Of a stretch of DNA of 34,462 bases, positions 22,913 through 30,949 are shown in pieces. The notes under the pieces were generated by a model. That model was given only the letters and a program-made list of their open reading frames with translations. It had not been told where the DNA came from and did not search any database. Every line of letters starts with the position of its first letter. Within the stretch, counting starts at the first letter, position 1. Source of the DNA: CANLBN01 sp050633825 (GTDB taxonomy: Bacteria > Pseudomonadota > Gammaproteobacteria > Pseudomonadales > Cellvibrionaceae); the NCBI GenBank assembly GCA_050633825.1, contig JBOEHG010000068.1:1-34462 (forward strand), written 5' to 3'. The translations under genes were made by a program, and so were the position numbers.

Positions 22913-23365
22913 TCAGGGAATAGGAGAGTAAACCTGCTTAAAACAACGTAAGGTTAAGCTGGAACGAGTATTTTTAATGCCGCGAATTTTATATAGTTTG
23001 TGCACAAGAAAATCTTCATACCCCTTGGTGCCTGCAACAGCCACTTTCATAAAACAATCGTATTCCCCTGTCAGCATATAGGCTTCTATAACTTCAGGCA
23101 TCGCTGCAATGGTTTTTTCAAAATCACTAAAAATCGTTGCATCATGGCGTTCAAACATAATTTCGATAATGGCTGTATCCGGGAGGCCGATCTTCTCCTG
23201 ATTGATCACCGTTACATACTGCTGGATAACCCCCTCTTTCTCTAAACGACGCACTCTCGACCAGCAAGGGCTAGTGGACAAGCCAACTTTGTCGGCTAAT
23301 TCAGGGTTCGTCACTCTGGCATTACGATGCAAAATAGCCAATATTTTTTGATCTGTTTTATCCAT
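22913..23365 (-). CDS. Lrp/AsnC-family transcription regulator
   Basis: This is a 150-aa regulator. The N-terminal HTH shows MDKTDQKILAILHRNARVTNPELADKVGLSTSPCWSRVRRLEKEGVI, a classical Lrp/AsnC pattern. The C-terminal RAM domain has AYMLTGEYDCFMKVAV and ends TRSSLTLRCFKQV, the usual amino-acid-binding fold. The ATG at 23365 is used; six codons upstream begin with TTG. It is divergent from the ThDP-enzyme gene, separated by 155 bases that contain an 11-base inverted repeat, so it probably controls that gene in response to an amino acid or oxo acid. Confidence 0.93.
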   Translation of the reverse strand: MDKTDQKILAILHRNARVTNPELADKVGLSTSPCWSRVRRLEKEGVIQQYVTVINQEKIGLPDTAIIEIMFERHDATIFSDFEKTIAAMPEVIEAYMLTGEYDCFMKVAVAGTKGYEDFLVHKLYKIRGIKNTRSSLTLRCFKQVYSPIP

Positions 23366-23455
23366 TATTAATACGCCCCGCAAAAAAAAGAAAAAAACAC
23401 TGCAATTAATAGAAAATACAGGAAAACAACCTTCATATTACTTAAAAAAGTCTAA

Positions 23456-23498
23456 TTTAAGAATAAAAAACTGCCTATTTTAAACTATTATTCTTAAA
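23456..23498. promoter_or_regulatory. Inverted repeat in the Lrp/ThDP-enzyme spacer, probable Lrp site
   Basis: TTTAAGAATAA (23456-23466) and TTATTCTTAAA (23488-23498) are perfect inverted copies with centres 32 bases apart, about three helix turns. The second copy ends 22 bases before the ATG at 23521. Spaced AT-rich repeats of this kind suit an octameric Lrp-type regulator. Confidence 0.55.
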
Positions 23499-23520
23499 AA
23501 TCATAAATGAGGTATTTCAG

Positions 23521-25191
23521 ATGAACTCCACTCAACGTAATGGCGCCAATATTCTTCTGGAAGCATTAGAAAGTGAGGGAGTCGATTATATCTTTGGCAA
23601 TCCGGGGACCACCGAGTTACCCCTTATGGACGCCTTGATTAGCAAGCCCAATATTCATTATGTGTGGGGACTGCAAGAAGCCAGTGTGGTTGCCATGGCA
23701 GATGGTTATGCTCAGGCTTCGGGAAAGCCCGGCTTTATAAATTTACATACTGCGGGTGGACTCGGGCATGGACTCGGAAACCTGCTGAATGCTTACACTT
23801 CAGGCACACCCTTGGTTGTTACTGCTGGCCAACAGGATTCTCGCCATGCGATAACAGACCCGCTGCTACAAGGTGATTTGGTATCAATCGCAACACCTTC
23901 AACAAAGTGGGCCGCTGAAGTGACCACACCAGAACAGATCCCCATACTTGTTCATCGCGCATTTCAAGACAGTAAAGCAACACCCTCCGGCCCTGTTTTC
24001 TTATCCTTACCTATGGACGTGATGGAAGCGACTAGCGATGTGGATATGCCAGATGTTTCTCATGTAGACAGGCGCCCCGTTGCAAGTTCATTGCCTGAAT
24101 TAGCAGAAGAGCTGGCTGCTATTGCGCCGGGCAAAGTCGCTATCATCGCTGGTGACGAAATCTCATTTAATGACGCGTATAAAGAAGTGGTAGAACTGGC
24201 AGAAATTTTAGCCGCGCCTGTTTTTGGCTCATCATGGCCTGCTCATATACCTTATCCAACCAGCCATTATTTATGGCAAGGTAATTTACCGACCAAGGCT
24301 GTTGATATCGCTGAGCAAATGCAAGACTTTGATTGTGTATTTGCTTTAGGCGGAAAATCATTTATTACAATCCTTTACTCTGAAGCTTCAGCACTGCCTG
24401 AAGGCTGCGAGCTCTTTCAACTTTCTGTTGATGGGCGCGACCTTGGCAGAACCTACCCGTCCAAGTTATCCGTTGTTGGTGATATTCAATTCTCATTAAA
24501 GGAACTTAACCAACTGCTAAAACCAAAAGTATCCGATAGCCAAACAGATTATGAAAATACACGACAAGTAGCCAAGAAATCATTTCTTGAACGACGACAG
24601 ACACTATTTAGAGAAGCAGAAAAATTTACCGAAGAAGAAGTCATTCACCCCTTAGTGGCCGCAAGAGAATTAGCGGAGGGTATCGGCCCTGTGCCTATTG
24701 TTGATGAAGCCATTGCGACTGCCGCTCATTTGCGTAAGTTTTTAAATAATAACTCAACTCGACAGTATTCTTTTTTACGCGGAGGCGCATTAGGCTGGGG
24801 CATGCCCGCGGCTGTTGGTTTTTCGCTGGGAATTGATAAAAAGCCAGTAGTGTCGTTGGTGGGTGATGGTGCGGCAATGTATTCACCGCAGGCGCTTTGG
24901 AGTGCAGTACACGAAAATTTACCAATCACTTTTATTGTGATGAACAATCGGGAATACAATGTGTTGAAAAATTTTATGCGTTCGCAACCCCATTATACCT
25001 CGGCACAGACAGGCGAATTTATTGCAATGGATATCAACAAACCCGCTATCGATTTTTTAGCGTTGGCTCAATCCATGGGGATGGAAGCACAACGTATTAC
25101 TGAAGCCGCTGATATAAAATCTTCAGTAAGAAAAGCGATAGACTCCAACAGACCTAACCTTATTGAAATCATTATCAGTGCTGAACAATAA
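23521..25191 (+). CDS. Thiamine-diphosphate enzyme, benzoylformate-decarboxylase-like
   Basis: This is a 556-aa ThDP-dependent enzyme with three domains in order: PYR (about 1-170), central (about 190-330) and PP (about 375-550). Closest in pattern to benzoylformate decarboxylase: FGNPGTTELP, LQEASVVAMADGYAQASGKP, INLHTAGGLG and TAGQQ. The ThDP glutamate (Glu53) and His76 are present. The GDG...NN cofactor motif begins near residue 447 (GDGAAMYSPQ). Two benzoylformate-decarboxylase residues seem changed: Ser26 is Thr30 here, and the position of His281 falls in SFITILY (280-286), with no His. The reaction may therefore differ: another 2-oxo acid decarboxylase or a carboligase. No mandelate genes are nearby. 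An Lrp-type regulator is divergent. Confidence 0.82.
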   Translation: MNSTQRNGANILLEALESEGVDYIFGNPGTTELPLMDALISKPNIHYVWGLQEASVVAMADGYAQASGKPGFINLHTAGGLGHGLGNLLNAYTSGTPLVVTAGQQDSRHAITDPLLQGDLVSIATPSTKWAAEVTTPEQIPILVHRAFQDSKATPSGPVFLSLPMDVMEATSDVDMPDVSHVDRRPVASSLPELAEELAAIAPGKVAIIAGDEISFNDAYKEVVELAEILAAPVFGSSWPAHIPYPTSHYLWQGNLPTKAVDIAEQMQDFDCVFALGGKSFITILYSEASALPEGCELFQLSVDGRDLGRTYPSKLSVVGDIQFSLKELNQLLKPKVSDSQTDYENTRQVAKKSFLERRQTLFREAEKFTEEEVIHPLVAARELAEGIGPVPIVDEAIATAAHLRKFLNNNSTRQYSFLRGGALGWGMPAAVGFSLGIDKKPVVSLVGDGAAMYSPQALWSAVHENLPITFIVMNNREYNVLKNFMRSQPHYTSAQTGEFIAMDINKPAIDFLALAQSMGMEAQRITEAADIKSSVRKAIDSNRPNLIEIIISAEQ

Positions 25192-25195
25192 TAGC

Positions 25196-25639
25196 TTAGG
25201 CCGTCGTAATATAGTTGAGAATGTCGACGACTTGCTGAGGCGTTTGCGCCCATCCCATGGCAGCACCGTCAACTTCTTTTAAAGGATGGATAATATCTTC
25301 ACCATGTAATGTTATATACGGGGTATCCAGAGCGGCACAATAACCTGCATCAAAAGCAGCATTCCACTGTTTATATTTGTCGCCAAAGCGAATAATGGCC
25401 AAATCACACTCTTCTATTAAGTTTTTAATGCGAATCGCATTAATTTTAGATGATTTATGATCACGCCAAAATTGTTTCTCTTCGCTACCTAACACATCAC
25501 CTGCTGCGTCACTGCTATCATGATTTGTTACGGCTGAAGTAAATTCAACCGGTAATTTTAATGCTTCTGCTCCCTGCATAATTTGCTCTCGCCAATCTGT
25601 GTGAATTTCACCTGACAAATAGATTGTCCAAATTTTCAT
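25196..25639 (-). CDS. ytoQ: YtoQ-family protein
   Basis: This is a 147-aa soluble protein of the YtoQ family, related in fold to nucleoside 2-deoxyribosyltransferase-like proteins. It has the signature IYLSGEIHTDWRE near the start, then HDSSDAAGD and a central LIEECDLAIIRFGDKYKQWNAAFDAGY, where the acidic residues could be catalytic. The biological function has not been worked out as far as I know. GAAGAGA precedes the ATG at 25639; the frame could extend two codons to a TTG. It follows two acetyltransferase genes on the same strand. Confidence 0.85.
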   Translation of the reverse strand: MKIWTIYLSGEIHTDWREQIMQGAEALKLPVEFTSAVTNHDSSDAAGDVLGSEEKQFWRDHKSSKINAIRIKNLIEECDLAIIRFGDKYKQWNAAFDAGYCAALDTPYITLHGEDIIHPLKEVDGAAMGWAQTPQQVVDILNYITTA

Positions 25640-25698
25640 AATCAATATCTCTTCGTTTCAAATCAATCTTAACTTAATAGGGGTAGAATAATTAATAC

Positions 25699-26109
25699 TT
25701 ACAAAAGGCAACACATCTTATAATAAGGCACGCCTGATTTATAAAATCGATCACCTTCAACCTCAAGACCAAAGCGTTGATAAAAGGCTTTAGCACTTTC
25801 TCGCGCATCGCACCAAAAATAGCGTAAACCTTTTTCTTTTGCTGCTAACAACATATGCTTTAATAAAGCACTGCCAATGCCTTTGCCTTGATATGATTCC
25901 ACGGTTGCAAACTTCCTGAGTCTTGCTTCTGTCGAATCGATATACAAAGAAGCTACACTCACTAATTTTTTATCCATATAGACGCCAAAATGAAGCGCTT
26001 CTTTGTCACCTGTAACATGACAAAAATCAGACGATTTGTTGGGCCAGAGTACGCGATGACGAACAGGAATAGCGTCTTGCCAAGATATTGTTTTGATCTC
26101 CATAACCAT
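25699..26109 (-). CDS. GNAT-family N-acetyltransferase
   Basis: This is a 136-aa acetyl-CoA-dependent acetyltransferase. The acetyl-CoA-binding loop is SYQGKGIGSALLKHML (about 71-86), the Q/RxxGxG/A motif. It is followed by LRYFWCDARESAKAFYQRFGLEVEG, the usual C-terminal pattern. A Met two codons in (26103) is an alternative start. It begins one base after the preceding GNAT gene, so the pair is co-translated. The substrate is unknown. Confidence 0.88.
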   Translation of the reverse strand: MVMEIKTISWQDAIPVRHRVLWPNKSSDFCHVTGDKEALHFGVYMDKKLVSVASLYIDSTEARLRKFATVESYQGKGIGSALLKHMLLAAKEKGLRYFWCDARESAKAFYQRFGLEVEGDRFYKSGVPYYKMCCLL

Positions 26110-26110
26110 A

Positions 26111-26569
26111 TTATGATTTTCTTTGTATCAGCATATCCACATGCTTAACTCCGGCATCATCATAAGGGGTGCTGATTTTTTCGAAACCAAAGCGAGTATA
26201 AAAATCTACCAGATGAGACTGGGCGGCAATACACACATTTTTGTCTGAATATTCTTCGTTGCACTTATTAATACAGTGACGCAAAATGCTTGAGCCTAAA
26301 CCACAACGACGGTATTCAGCAGCAACTAGCAATCGACCAATAGACGGATAATTATGACCTTCTCTGGGAAAAACAATACGCCCATAACCAACAATGGCAT
26401 CATTAGGGTCACGTCCAATAAAATGCCAAGCGAATTTATCTAACTCATCTGCATCCTGATAGGGACTATTTTGCTCTACAATAAAAACAGACTGCCTTAA
26501 TGATAAAATATCATGCATTTCCAAGGCGGTAATTTGTTCAAAGGTTTTCCATGTCCAAAATAACTTCAT
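26111..26569 (-). CDS. ElaA-like GNAT acetyltransferase
   Basis: This is a 152-aa acetyltransferase of the ElaA subfamily. The N-terminus shows the ElaA pattern: ALEMHDILSLRQSVFIVEQNSPYQDADELD, and then IGRLLVAAEYRRCGLGSSILRHCI with the acetyl-CoA loop (RRCGLG). The C-terminal HLVDFYTRFGFEKISTPYDDAGVKHVDM is also typical. Function in any organism is poorly known. It lies 43 bases after glcF on the same strand and may be part of the same transcript. Confidence 0.9.
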   Translation of the reverse strand: MKLFWTWKTFEQITALEMHDILSLRQSVFIVEQNSPYQDADELDKFAWHFIGRDPNDAIVGYGRIVFPREGHNYPSIGRLLVAAEYRRCGLGSSILRHCINKCNEEYSDKNVCIAAQSHLVDFYTRFGFEKISTPYDDAGVKHVDMLIQRKS

Positions 26570-26612
26570 TGCGGTATCTACTAGTGATGTTGATTAACAC
26601 CACTATCATATT

Positions 26613-27818
26613 CTACTGATCCAGTAATTCAACCCAATGTTTTACTGGCACATCGGCTTTTGTCTCCAAATGCATCTGACAGCCCACATTGGCCGTAACA
26701 ATTTGTTCAGGATTATCTATTGTTAAGGCATCCAATTTATTATTCAGCAATTGTTGGCTGGTTTTTGCCTGTAATATCGAATATGTCCCGGCAGAACCAC
26801 AACACAAATGCTTATCTTTGGTTTTGGTTAACGGCACACCGGCTTTTTCAAGAATGGCTTCAACACCGCCCTTAAGTTGCTGCCCATGCTGTAATGTACA
26901 GGGGCAATGGTAAGCTGTCGCCTTCTTTTCATTAATATTCAGCACACCTAAATCTTCGCCTGATAATACCTCACTGATATCTTTTGTTAACCCGGTAACA
27001 CGCTGAGCTTTTTCTGCATACTTTGGATCATCAGCTAATAATTCACCGTATTCTTTCACCATGGCACCACAACCAGAAGCCGTCATTACAATCGCTTCTG
27101 CGCCTGCTTCAATGGCAGGCCACCATGCATCAATATTTTTACGCATAGCATTCAAACCATCGTCATGAGCAGCTAAATGATAATCAACCGCTCCACAACA
27201 ACCGGCTTCCGGTGCTTCAACTAAAGTCACGCCTAATTTATCTAATACGCGTGCCGTCGCGGCATTAGTATTCGGTGTAGTAATGGATTGAGCACAGCCG
27301 GCTAAAGCAATCATTTTTCGTTCATGGCTGCTGGCAGGCCATGGCGATGCTTGTTTCTTTGGTGGCACTTTTGCCTTTAAAGCACCAAACATAAGTGGTC
27401 GAAATAATTGTCCCCAAAATAATAAGAAACCAAAACGTTTAGGGTAAGGCAAAATGGTTCGCAAAGCCCAGCGTGTAAAACGGTCAATGGGTTTGCGCTC
27501 TACTTTTTCTTCTACAATGCCACGGCCAATATCCACCAAGCGACCGTATTGCACACCTGAAGGACATGTGGTTTCACAACTGCGACACGTTAAGCAACGA
27601 TCCAAATGCCCTTGTGTTTTTTCTGTGACTTCATTGGTTTCAAGCAATTGTTTAATTAAATAAATACGCCCGCGGGGGCCATCACGCTCATCACCAAAAT
27701 GCTGATATGTGGGGCATGTTGCGGTACAAAAACCACAATGGACACAGGCACGAAGAATATCTTCAGCTTCAGATACATTTGGCAAGGCTGCCATTTCGGG
27801 ATGAATACTTGTTTGCAT
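26613..27818 (-). CDS. glcF: Glycolate oxidase iron-sulfur subunit GlcF
   Basis: This is a 401-aa subunit with two 4Fe-4S ferredoxin-type clusters: Cys25, Cys28, Cys31 and Cys35 (CVHCGFCTATC), and Cys75, Cys78, Cys81 and Cys85 (CLTCRSCETTC), each followed by Pro. Two CCG-domain segments (EAGCCGAVDYH and HLCCGSAGTYS) follow in the C-terminal half. With GlcD and GlcE it oxidises glycolate to glyoxylate and passes electrons to the membrane quinone pool. It is last in the glcBGDEF operon, 28 bases after glcE. Confidence 0.96.
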   Translation of the reverse strand: MQTSIHPEMAALPNVSEAEDILRACVHCGFCTATCPTYQHFGDERDGPRGRIYLIKQLLETNEVTEKTQGHLDRCLTCRSCETTCPSGVQYGRLVDIGRGIVEEKVERKPIDRFTRWALRTILPYPKRFGFLLFWGQLFRPLMFGALKAKVPPKKQASPWPASSHERKMIALAGCAQSITTPNTNAATARVLDKLGVTLVEAPEAGCCGAVDYHLAAHDDGLNAMRKNIDAWWPAIEAGAEAIVMTASGCGAMVKEYGELLADDPKYAEKAQRVTGLTKDISEVLSGEDLGVLNINEKKATAYHCPCTLQHGQQLKGGVEAILEKAGVPLTKTKDKHLCCGSAGTYSILQAKTSQQLLNNKLDALTIDNPEQIVTANVGCQMHLETKADVPVKHWVELLDQ

Positions 27819-27846
27819 AAATATAACCGGTTAATGAATACTGTTT

Positions 27847-28941
27847 TTATGTCTGCGGATACAAACGGCCAAGATTAAAAATGTTTTCCGGATCAAGTGC
27901 CTGCTTAATATTTTTCTGTAGACGCAAAAAGGCAGGAGTGGGCTGACAATAAACATCAACTTCGTTTTTTGCACCTCGATAAAGGACTACTTCACCACCA
28001 TTCTCCAATGCCCATTCTTGCAGGTCAGTATGTGAATATTTGCCTTTCAACCAACGCTGGGCACCACACCAATCGATCGCCCATGATGCACTTGGCACAT
28101 CGAGCTGACTGACTTTACTGGTGGATTTAATAGAAAAACGCCACAACATATCATCACCAGAAAAGTAATCTAATTCCTGGTCACGCAGCGTTTTCCAAAA
28201 CGAATCGGCTTCACCTTCAGGTAGTGCATTAAAATTCCATTTTTGTTGCCATTCGCTCGCACTGCTTTCAACTGAAGTAAGCGATCCCGATAAGCGAACA
28301 TATAAAGTTTCATTCACCCAGGCAGCCCCATTAATGGGTTTGGGTGTGCCCGCCAATTGATTCATAAGCTCAATAGCATCATCTGCAGAAATAGATAAGG
28401 TTTGTGTCATTGATGCCGCTGGCTTAGGTAAAACTTTAAAACTTAATTCAGTCATCACACCTAATGTACCCATGGCACCCGCTTGTAAACGTGATACATC
28501 ATAGCCAGCAACATTTTTCATCACCTGACCACCAAAACGTAAGTGCTCTGCTTTTCCATTAATCAAGCTCACCCCTAATACATGGTCGCGTAACGAGCCT
28601 ATCCAGGGGCGTGCTGGACCAGATTGATTGGCCGCTAAAGATCCGCCAATTGTTGCTTGACCACTAAATCGGGCAGGATCAGAGGCTAACATTTGCTGAT
28701 TTTCTTCAAGTGCAGCATCAATTTCCGCAAGGGTTGTGCCTGCACGAGCAGTCATCACTAATTCAACTGGCTCATATTTTAAAATGCCGCTGTGCTCGGC
28801 AACACTGATTACTTTTGCTGATGCTGGTTTCGACTGTCGCCCCATAAACGCTTTGGTATTATTGCCTTGGACATGAAGCGCTTGTTTTTTATCAAGCGCC
28901 TCACGCACTTGATCAATTAATTGCTGACTAATATCACTCAT
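27847..28941 (-). CDS. glcE: Glycolate oxidase FAD-binding subunit GlcE
   Basis: This is a 364-aa FAD-binding subunit of glycolate oxidase. The N-terminal FAD_binding_4 domain shows VQGNNTKAFMG, MTARAGTTLAEIDAALEENQQML and a GGSLAANQSGPARPWIGSLRDHVLGV segment. Compared with GlcD it is shorter and lacks the C-terminal catalytic domain, as usual for GlcE. Its ATG overlaps the glcD stop by four bases, so the two are translationally coupled. Confidence 0.95.
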   Translation of the reverse strand: MSDISQQLIDQVREALDKKQALHVQGNNTKAFMGRQSKPASAKVISVAEHSGILKYEPVELVMTARAGTTLAEIDAALEENQQMLASDPARFSGQATIGGSLAANQSGPARPWIGSLRDHVLGVSLINGKAEHLRFGGQVMKNVAGYDVSRLQAGAMGTLGVMTELSFKVLPKPAASMTQTLSISADDAIELMNQLAGTPKPINGAAWVNETLYVRLSGSLTSVESSASEWQQKWNFNALPEGEADSFWKTLRDQELDYFSGDDMLWRFSIKSTSKVSQLDVPSASWAIDWCGAQRWLKGKYSHTDLQEWALENGGEVVLYRGAKNEVDVYCQPTPAFLRLQKNIKQALDPENIFNLGRLYPQT

Positions 28942-30473
28942 GCTGCATCATCCTCTTTTTTATCATGCACATGCTGATGACCGTGCTGGTGTCCACAGCC
29001 ACTATGATCATCATGATCGTGATGACAAGCACTCACCACATAACCCTCTTTATCGGGCAAACCTCGATATTCCTGGCAACGTCTTAACGTTGGAATACCT
29101 TTACCGGGGTTTAATGTGGCTTCGGGATCAAAGGCAGCTTTAATCTCGTGAAATTGCGCAATTTCTTGATCATTGAATTGCACCGCCATTTGTCGGATTT
29201 TTTCCAGGCCAACACCATGTTCGCCCGTAATACAACCGCCCGCTTCTACACAAGCCTCAAGAATCTTGCCGCCGAATTCTTCTGTCTTATCAAATTCACC
29301 CGGATTATTAGCATCAAATAAAATGAGCGGATGAAGATTACCATCACCGGCATGGAATACATTGGCTACACGCAGCTGGTAATGCTGTGACAACTCTTCA
29401 ATCTTTAATAAGACTTCAGCCAATTTTCCACGAGGAATGGTGCCATCCATACAATAGTAGTCTGGCGATAAACGACCTACCGCCGGGAAAGCAGACTTAC
29501 GCCCCTTCCATAACAAAGCACGTTCTGCCTCATCTTTGGAGACACGCACACTGGTTGCCCCCAGATTTTTAAATAAAGCAGACACATTTTTTACATATTC
29601 TTCTACTTCTTCTACAGTACCATCAACTTCACACAGCAATAATGCTTTTGCATCAACAGGGTAACCCGCATTCGCAAAGTCTTCTGAAGCCTGAATCGCG
29701 TAGCTGTCCATCATCTCCAAACCGCCAGGGATAATACCGCGCGCAATAATTTCCCCCACAGAGTCACCTGCTACTTGCACTGAATCGAAGCCTGCTAAAA
29801 TTACTTGTGCTTTTTCAGGCATAGGTAATAACTTCACGGTAATTTCAGTAATCACTCCTAACATACCTTCAGAACCATTCATTAGCGCGAGCAAATCAAC
29901 ACCGTAACTATCCAGACCTTCATTACCGAGAACAACACGCTCGCCTTCTACAGTAATCATTTCAACTTTAATTACGTTATGAACAGTTAAGCCGTATTTG
30001 AGACAGTGGACACCACCGGCATTTTCCGCAACATTGCCACCAATCGTACAGGCAATTTGCGAAGAAGGGTCGGGAGCATAGTAAAGACTATAATCTGCGG
30101 CCGCCTCACTAATCGCCAAATTACGTACACCCGGCTGTACACGTGCGGTGCGTGCTAAAGGGTCAATATCAATCGTATTTTTAAACTTGGCTAAAGATAA
30201 AACCACGCCTTCCTTGTGAGGTGTCGCACCGGCAGAAAGGCTAGTACCTGCACCGCGGGCAACAACAGGGATATTATGCTGATGAAATAACATCATCGCT
30301 TTTTGCACTTGCTCAACCGTTTCCGGCAATACAACCAGCATTGGCATTTCACAATAAGCCGACAAGCCATCACACTCGTAGACTTTTTGTGTTTCTGCAT
30401 CATCAATCACATACTCGGGATCAATAAATGTTTTTAAGGTTTCTGCTAATGCTGTTTGCGTTATATCGGACAT
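28938..30473 (-). CDS. glcD: Glycolate oxidase catalytic subunit GlcD, with His-rich tail
   Basis: This is the 511-aa FAD-linked catalytic subunit. The FAD domain has VVARGAGTSLSAGATP and a TIGGNVAENAGGVHCLKYG segment. The C-terminal FAD-oxidase domain has VFHAGDGNLHPLILFD and CITGEHGVGLEK, the conserved His-containing active-site motifs. The usual family end (LNPGKGIPTLRRC) comes near residue 462. After it a further tail of about 40 residues contains twelve His, two Cys and several Asp (for example HHDHDDHSGCGHQHGHQHVH). This tail probably binds metal or is merely a lineage feature. It is third in the operon after glcB and glcG. Confidence 0.96.
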   Translation of the reverse strand: MSDITQTALAETLKTFIDPEYVIDDAETQKVYECDGLSAYCEMPMLVVLPETVEQVQKAMMLFHQHNIPVVARGAGTSLSAGATPHKEGVVLSLAKFKNTIDIDPLARTARVQPGVRNLAISEAAADYSLYYAPDPSSQIACTIGGNVAENAGGVHCLKYGLTVHNVIKVEMITVEGERVVLGNEGLDSYGVDLLALMNGSEGMLGVITEITVKLLPMPEKAQVILAGFDSVQVAGDSVGEIIARGIIPGGLEMMDSYAIQASEDFANAGYPVDAKALLLCEVDGTVEEVEEYVKNVSALFKNLGATSVRVSKDEAERALLWKGRKSAFPAVGRLSPDYYCMDGTIPRGKLAEVLLKIEELSQHYQLRVANVFHAGDGNLHPLILFDANNPGEFDKTEEFGGKILEACVEAGGCITGEHGVGLEKIRQMAVQFNDQEIAQFHEIKAAFDPEATLNPGKGIPTLRRCQEYRGLPDKEGYVVSACHHDHDDHSGCGHQHGHQHVHDKKEDDAA

Positions 30474-30509
30474 TGCTATCTCCGGATCTTTTGTTCTTAC
30501 TTAAGTGAG

Positions 30510-30932
30510 TTACTGATTTGCTAAAAAGAAATCAATCCCCGCTTGCGCACAATCCATATCTTGTTGAGGCGTACCTGAGCTCACACCAATACCACCTACA
30601 AAATCGCCATCGACCTGTACCGGCAAACCACCACCCACTGTACTCATCCGTCCACCGGCTTCTGTGTGAATACCAAAAGCCAAACTGCCTGGCGTATTGA
30701 CGGCGTTGTATTCATGAGTCGCTTTACGAGCGGAACCAGCGGTAAAAGCTTTATCTTGCGCAACAATAATACTGTGCGCTTTACCGCCATCCATACGCTC
30801 AAACGCAATTAAGTTACCAGACTCATCAACCACTGCAATACACATTGGCACGGTAATCTCTTCTGCCTTTTGCCGCGCGCCTTCAATTAATAAACGGGCG
30901 TCACTAACACTTAATCGTTTTACTGTGATCAT
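30510..30932 (-). CDS. glcG: GlcG/HbpS-family protein of the glycolate operon
   Basis: This is a 140-aa protein of the GlcG/HbpS-like fold (DUF336). The family pattern is clear: AVVDESGNLIAFERMDGGKAHSIIVAQDKAFTA and, near the end, GGLPVQVDGDFVGGIGVSSGTPQQDMDCAQAG. GlcG is found in glycolate operons but its function is undefined; HbpS relatives bind haem. It lies between glcB and glcD with short gaps (17 and 36 bases). Confidence 0.92.
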   Translation of the reverse strand: MITVKRLSVSDARLLIEGARQKAEEITVPMCIAVVDESGNLIAFERMDGGKAHSIIVAQDKAFTAGSARKATHEYNAVNTPGSLAFGIHTEAGGRMSTVGGGLPVQVDGDFVGGIGVSSGTPQQDMDCAQAGIDFFLANQ

Positions 30933-30949
30933 AATTTTTTATGTCCTGT

